Shown here piece by piece: positions 61,803 to 64,000 of a stretch of 64,000 nucleotides of DNA (positions are counted from its first letter, which is position 1; each line of letters opens with the position of its first letter). The notes beneath the pieces were generated by a model that was not told the DNA's origin, did not search any database, and worked only from the letters and a program-made list of their open reading frames with translations. Source of the stretch: Rhytidiadelphus loreus (lineage: Eukaryota > Streptophyta > Bryopsida > Hypnales > Hylocomiaceae); contig OX344763.1 of NCBI GenBank assembly GCA_947034895.1, positions 36,579,025 through 36,643,024 of the forward strand, written 5' to 3'. A program made the position numbers and the translations under genes.

Positions 61803-62037
61803 TTAACCCATAAACGACGCGATGGAGGATGTTTTTCGACCGATGAATGACAAAGAATCTCTCCATTTGGGACAGAAGTCAGCAACTATTCATCCTCCAA
61901 ATTGTGTGTGAAAGGGGAACATCCTCTATAATAATTTGACTTCCAATGAGTGCTTTTGAGGTTTTTTTAGGCCATCAATTCACACGGTTCCAAAACAATT
62001 GATTTTCACGGTGATGAACTCGTTGTTTAAGGGTTAC
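61803..62037 (+). mobile_element. Short TTAA/CCC-type MITE (second family)
   Basis: Starts TTAACCCATAAACGACGC and ends GTTGTTTAAGGGTTAC. Aligns with 48968-49197 in inverse orientation over nearly its full length. Non-coding. Confidence 0.65.
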
Positions 62038-63829
62038 TATGCTCCCCATGCAAATGAATTGTCTTTGGAAGTTACTTGAGACATGTGTAGCTTGTTAATC
62101 CACACCTTAAGTTATACGCCAATAATTGATTGAATAAGCAACTAGTGACATGATATGGAGTACATGAAGGCAAAGGAAGTATTTCCACAGGTGCAAAGAT
62201 AGAAACAAGGGGGATTGCCAAAATTTGGTAATTTTATCGCTTGAACTAAAATTACTATGAATTTTGGAAGGAGCAAAAGTTGGTTCGGATCTATGTTCAA
62301 TGTGTAGACTATTCTAACTGAACCACTCATTTAGAGACTATTTCTTGTTCACTTTGGCACTCCAAACCAAGCACATGTGTCATGAAAAGAATGGAGGAAT
62401 TGATGGTCCAAAATCAACAAACTCATGTTTGGAAATTAGTCCCAATCTCTCTTGAATTTTACACACTCTATTGATTGTTGATGGGATTGTGGTTGGTGAT
62501 GGATGGTTCTACCTTGGTTTGTTTGTTTGTTAAAGTGAGATCTCTTAGACTGTACGTCTTCCAATCACGTTCTTAGTACTGTTAGAAAGTTGTAGGGTGC
62601 AAGGGCTTTGTTTTGTGGTGTTTGGACCTAGGTGTGAAAGTTTTATGAATTAAAAAGCTTTATGAATTTAATTTTTTTTAAATATATATGTTTATTTTAT
62701 TATACTATGACAACAACGCATAGCATGCTAGTAAGGTTGAATCAACTAATTCAGTATTTCTTAACTTTGAAGCGGAAGAGCCTCTGACAGTGTGGTCAAA
62801 CATCAAAGTGCTTCATTTTGCCATTGAATATGAATGGAATAAAATCTTTTTTTTAAAGATTAAATGCCTTCCTATGTGCTTTTAAAATTTCAGAATTATT
62901 TTGTGAAAGTTTGAAATTATTATGAATTTTTTGGAGGAAAAAAGAAGAAAATTCATGTCAAAATATAAAAAATAAACTTAAAAAATCTGAATAATTCCTC
63001 CATTGTTGTATATTATAGTTTAGAACATCATTGTATAAACCAAATTTTTGTGTCATTCTATAATTATAAATTCAATGAAACATGGTAATAGGCCCAACAC
63101 TCAAATGGAAATAAAATATATAATTTTATGAATTTTATGAAATTTCAATTTTGAGTAGAAAGTGGACATAATAGGATTTATATCATTAGTTTTGCTCAAA
63201 TTCAAAAAAAATCATTTTAAAGGCTAAAATTTAGATCAAGAGCAAAAAAAGTAGGCATTGTTAAATATACTAGAAAGGCATCTTTTGTGATCCGTGCATC
63301 TTCTTCTTTAGAAAATTTTGTAGTTCCTTAATGAGGGACTTTAAACCCCATTGTGATGTATACACACATAAAGAACTCTTCCAATAAAATTGGATGAAAA
63401 TAATCCATTTTTCAATTAGATTGAGGCATGTTTGACCATTCATCAACCACTTTTTGTATACGTAAATGTTTTCAGGTTAATAATTCTAACATAACTACTA
63501 GATATTCATTGCACATATGATATCAAATGCCATAATTGAGCTTCATCTAGTCTTAGTTGCAAATTGTTCAACTTTTGACTTCAAAATCAAAATTTATTGA
63601 CATACAATTAAGTTGTTAAGAAAATTTCTTTGCTAATCACCCCACCTTGCCTTACTTACTATTTGCTTATAGCGAAGAGTTTGACAATTGCAAAATGTTT
63701 TACTTCTAACCAATTAGGGTGGGCAATTTTTTTATATGCTTAATGGCCTAACAAAACCAAGTATCTATCTATACCTTAAATGAGATTGTTTATTTTTGAA
63801 ATCTCTTGAACCATACTTCCCTTAGTCGC
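62038..63829. other. AT-rich intergenic DNA
   Basis: 62590-62640 is another arm of the CAAGGGCTTTGTTT repeat. No gene, RNA or complete element is supported. Confidence 0.35.
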
Positions 63830-64000
63830 ATTAACCCCTGAACGTCTAGATTCATCTCCAAAATTGACGATTTGAGAAAAAACATTATAAACTACAATTT
63901 GGAAGAATATTTTGGAATTAGTATACAAATGAAAGCTGTAGATTTTGATTTTCAAATTCTATCCGTACGGTTAGATCTACTAATGCTATCACTAATCTTT
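63830..64000 (+). mobile_element. Left end of a TTAA/CCC-type element, cut by the window edge
   Basis: Starts TTAACCCCTGAACGTC and shows AAATTCTATCCGTACGGTTAG shortly before the window ends. Confidence 0.4.

Overview
The window looks like nuclear DNA of a land plant. GT-AG introns interrupt three of the recognisable genes. A Dof zinc-finger domain (restricted to green plants), a plant-type SEC14 protein with an N-terminal extension and a C-terminal membrane anchor, and a close relative of Arabidopsis At5g02240 all point to plants. The very small Dof proteins, the bacterial-type MGMT and the mix of DNA transposons hint at a bryophyte or another early-diverging lineage, but the sequence alone does not fix the species. 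No tRNA, rRNA or CRISPR array was seen.

Layout: 1-5.0 kb holds a near-complete but frameshifted MULE-type transposase with a zinc-finger N-terminus, a DDE region and a SWIM finger. 5-12 kb holds unrecognised material: a coiled-coil reading frame broken by one TGA, a 181-residue minus-strand ORF, and an exon-like fragment beside small tandem repeats. 12-29 kb holds a direct duplication of about 4.5 kb, each copy carrying a micro-Dof gene, with AT-rich repeats between and after and a dead Tc1 (DD34E) transposon at 26.7-27.6 kb. 29.6-38 kb is the gene island: an SDR-like NAD(P)-binding protein (+), an O6-methylguanine-DNA methyltransferase (-, convergent with it) and a five-exon SEC14-like lipid-transfer protein (+). 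38-64 kb has no gene I can support. It is layered non-autonomous DNA elements plus a relic of a Copia gag.

The strongest non-genic signal is a large group of elements that begin TTAA-CCC and end GGG-TTAA. About a dozen related copies occur at several states of decay, and one 966-bp element at 49478-50443 has perfect ends. The palindromic TTAA flank and the CCC terminus are the hallmarks of piggyBac transposons, which are little known in plants. Other elements include a 150-bp CACTA-type hairpin with 64-bp perfect arms, a 581-bp MULE-like element with a 10-bp target duplication, and a two-copy family with TA flanks. The second strong signal is the Dof pair: about 400 bp of promoter and leader is identical apart from one 8-bp insertion, whereas the rest of the duplication has clearly diverged.

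The host genes appear to be independent housekeeping or regulatory genes and not one pathway: DNA alkylation repair, lipid transfer, a nucleotide-binding oxidoreductase and small DNA-binding proteins. All exon models are read by eye and unverified.
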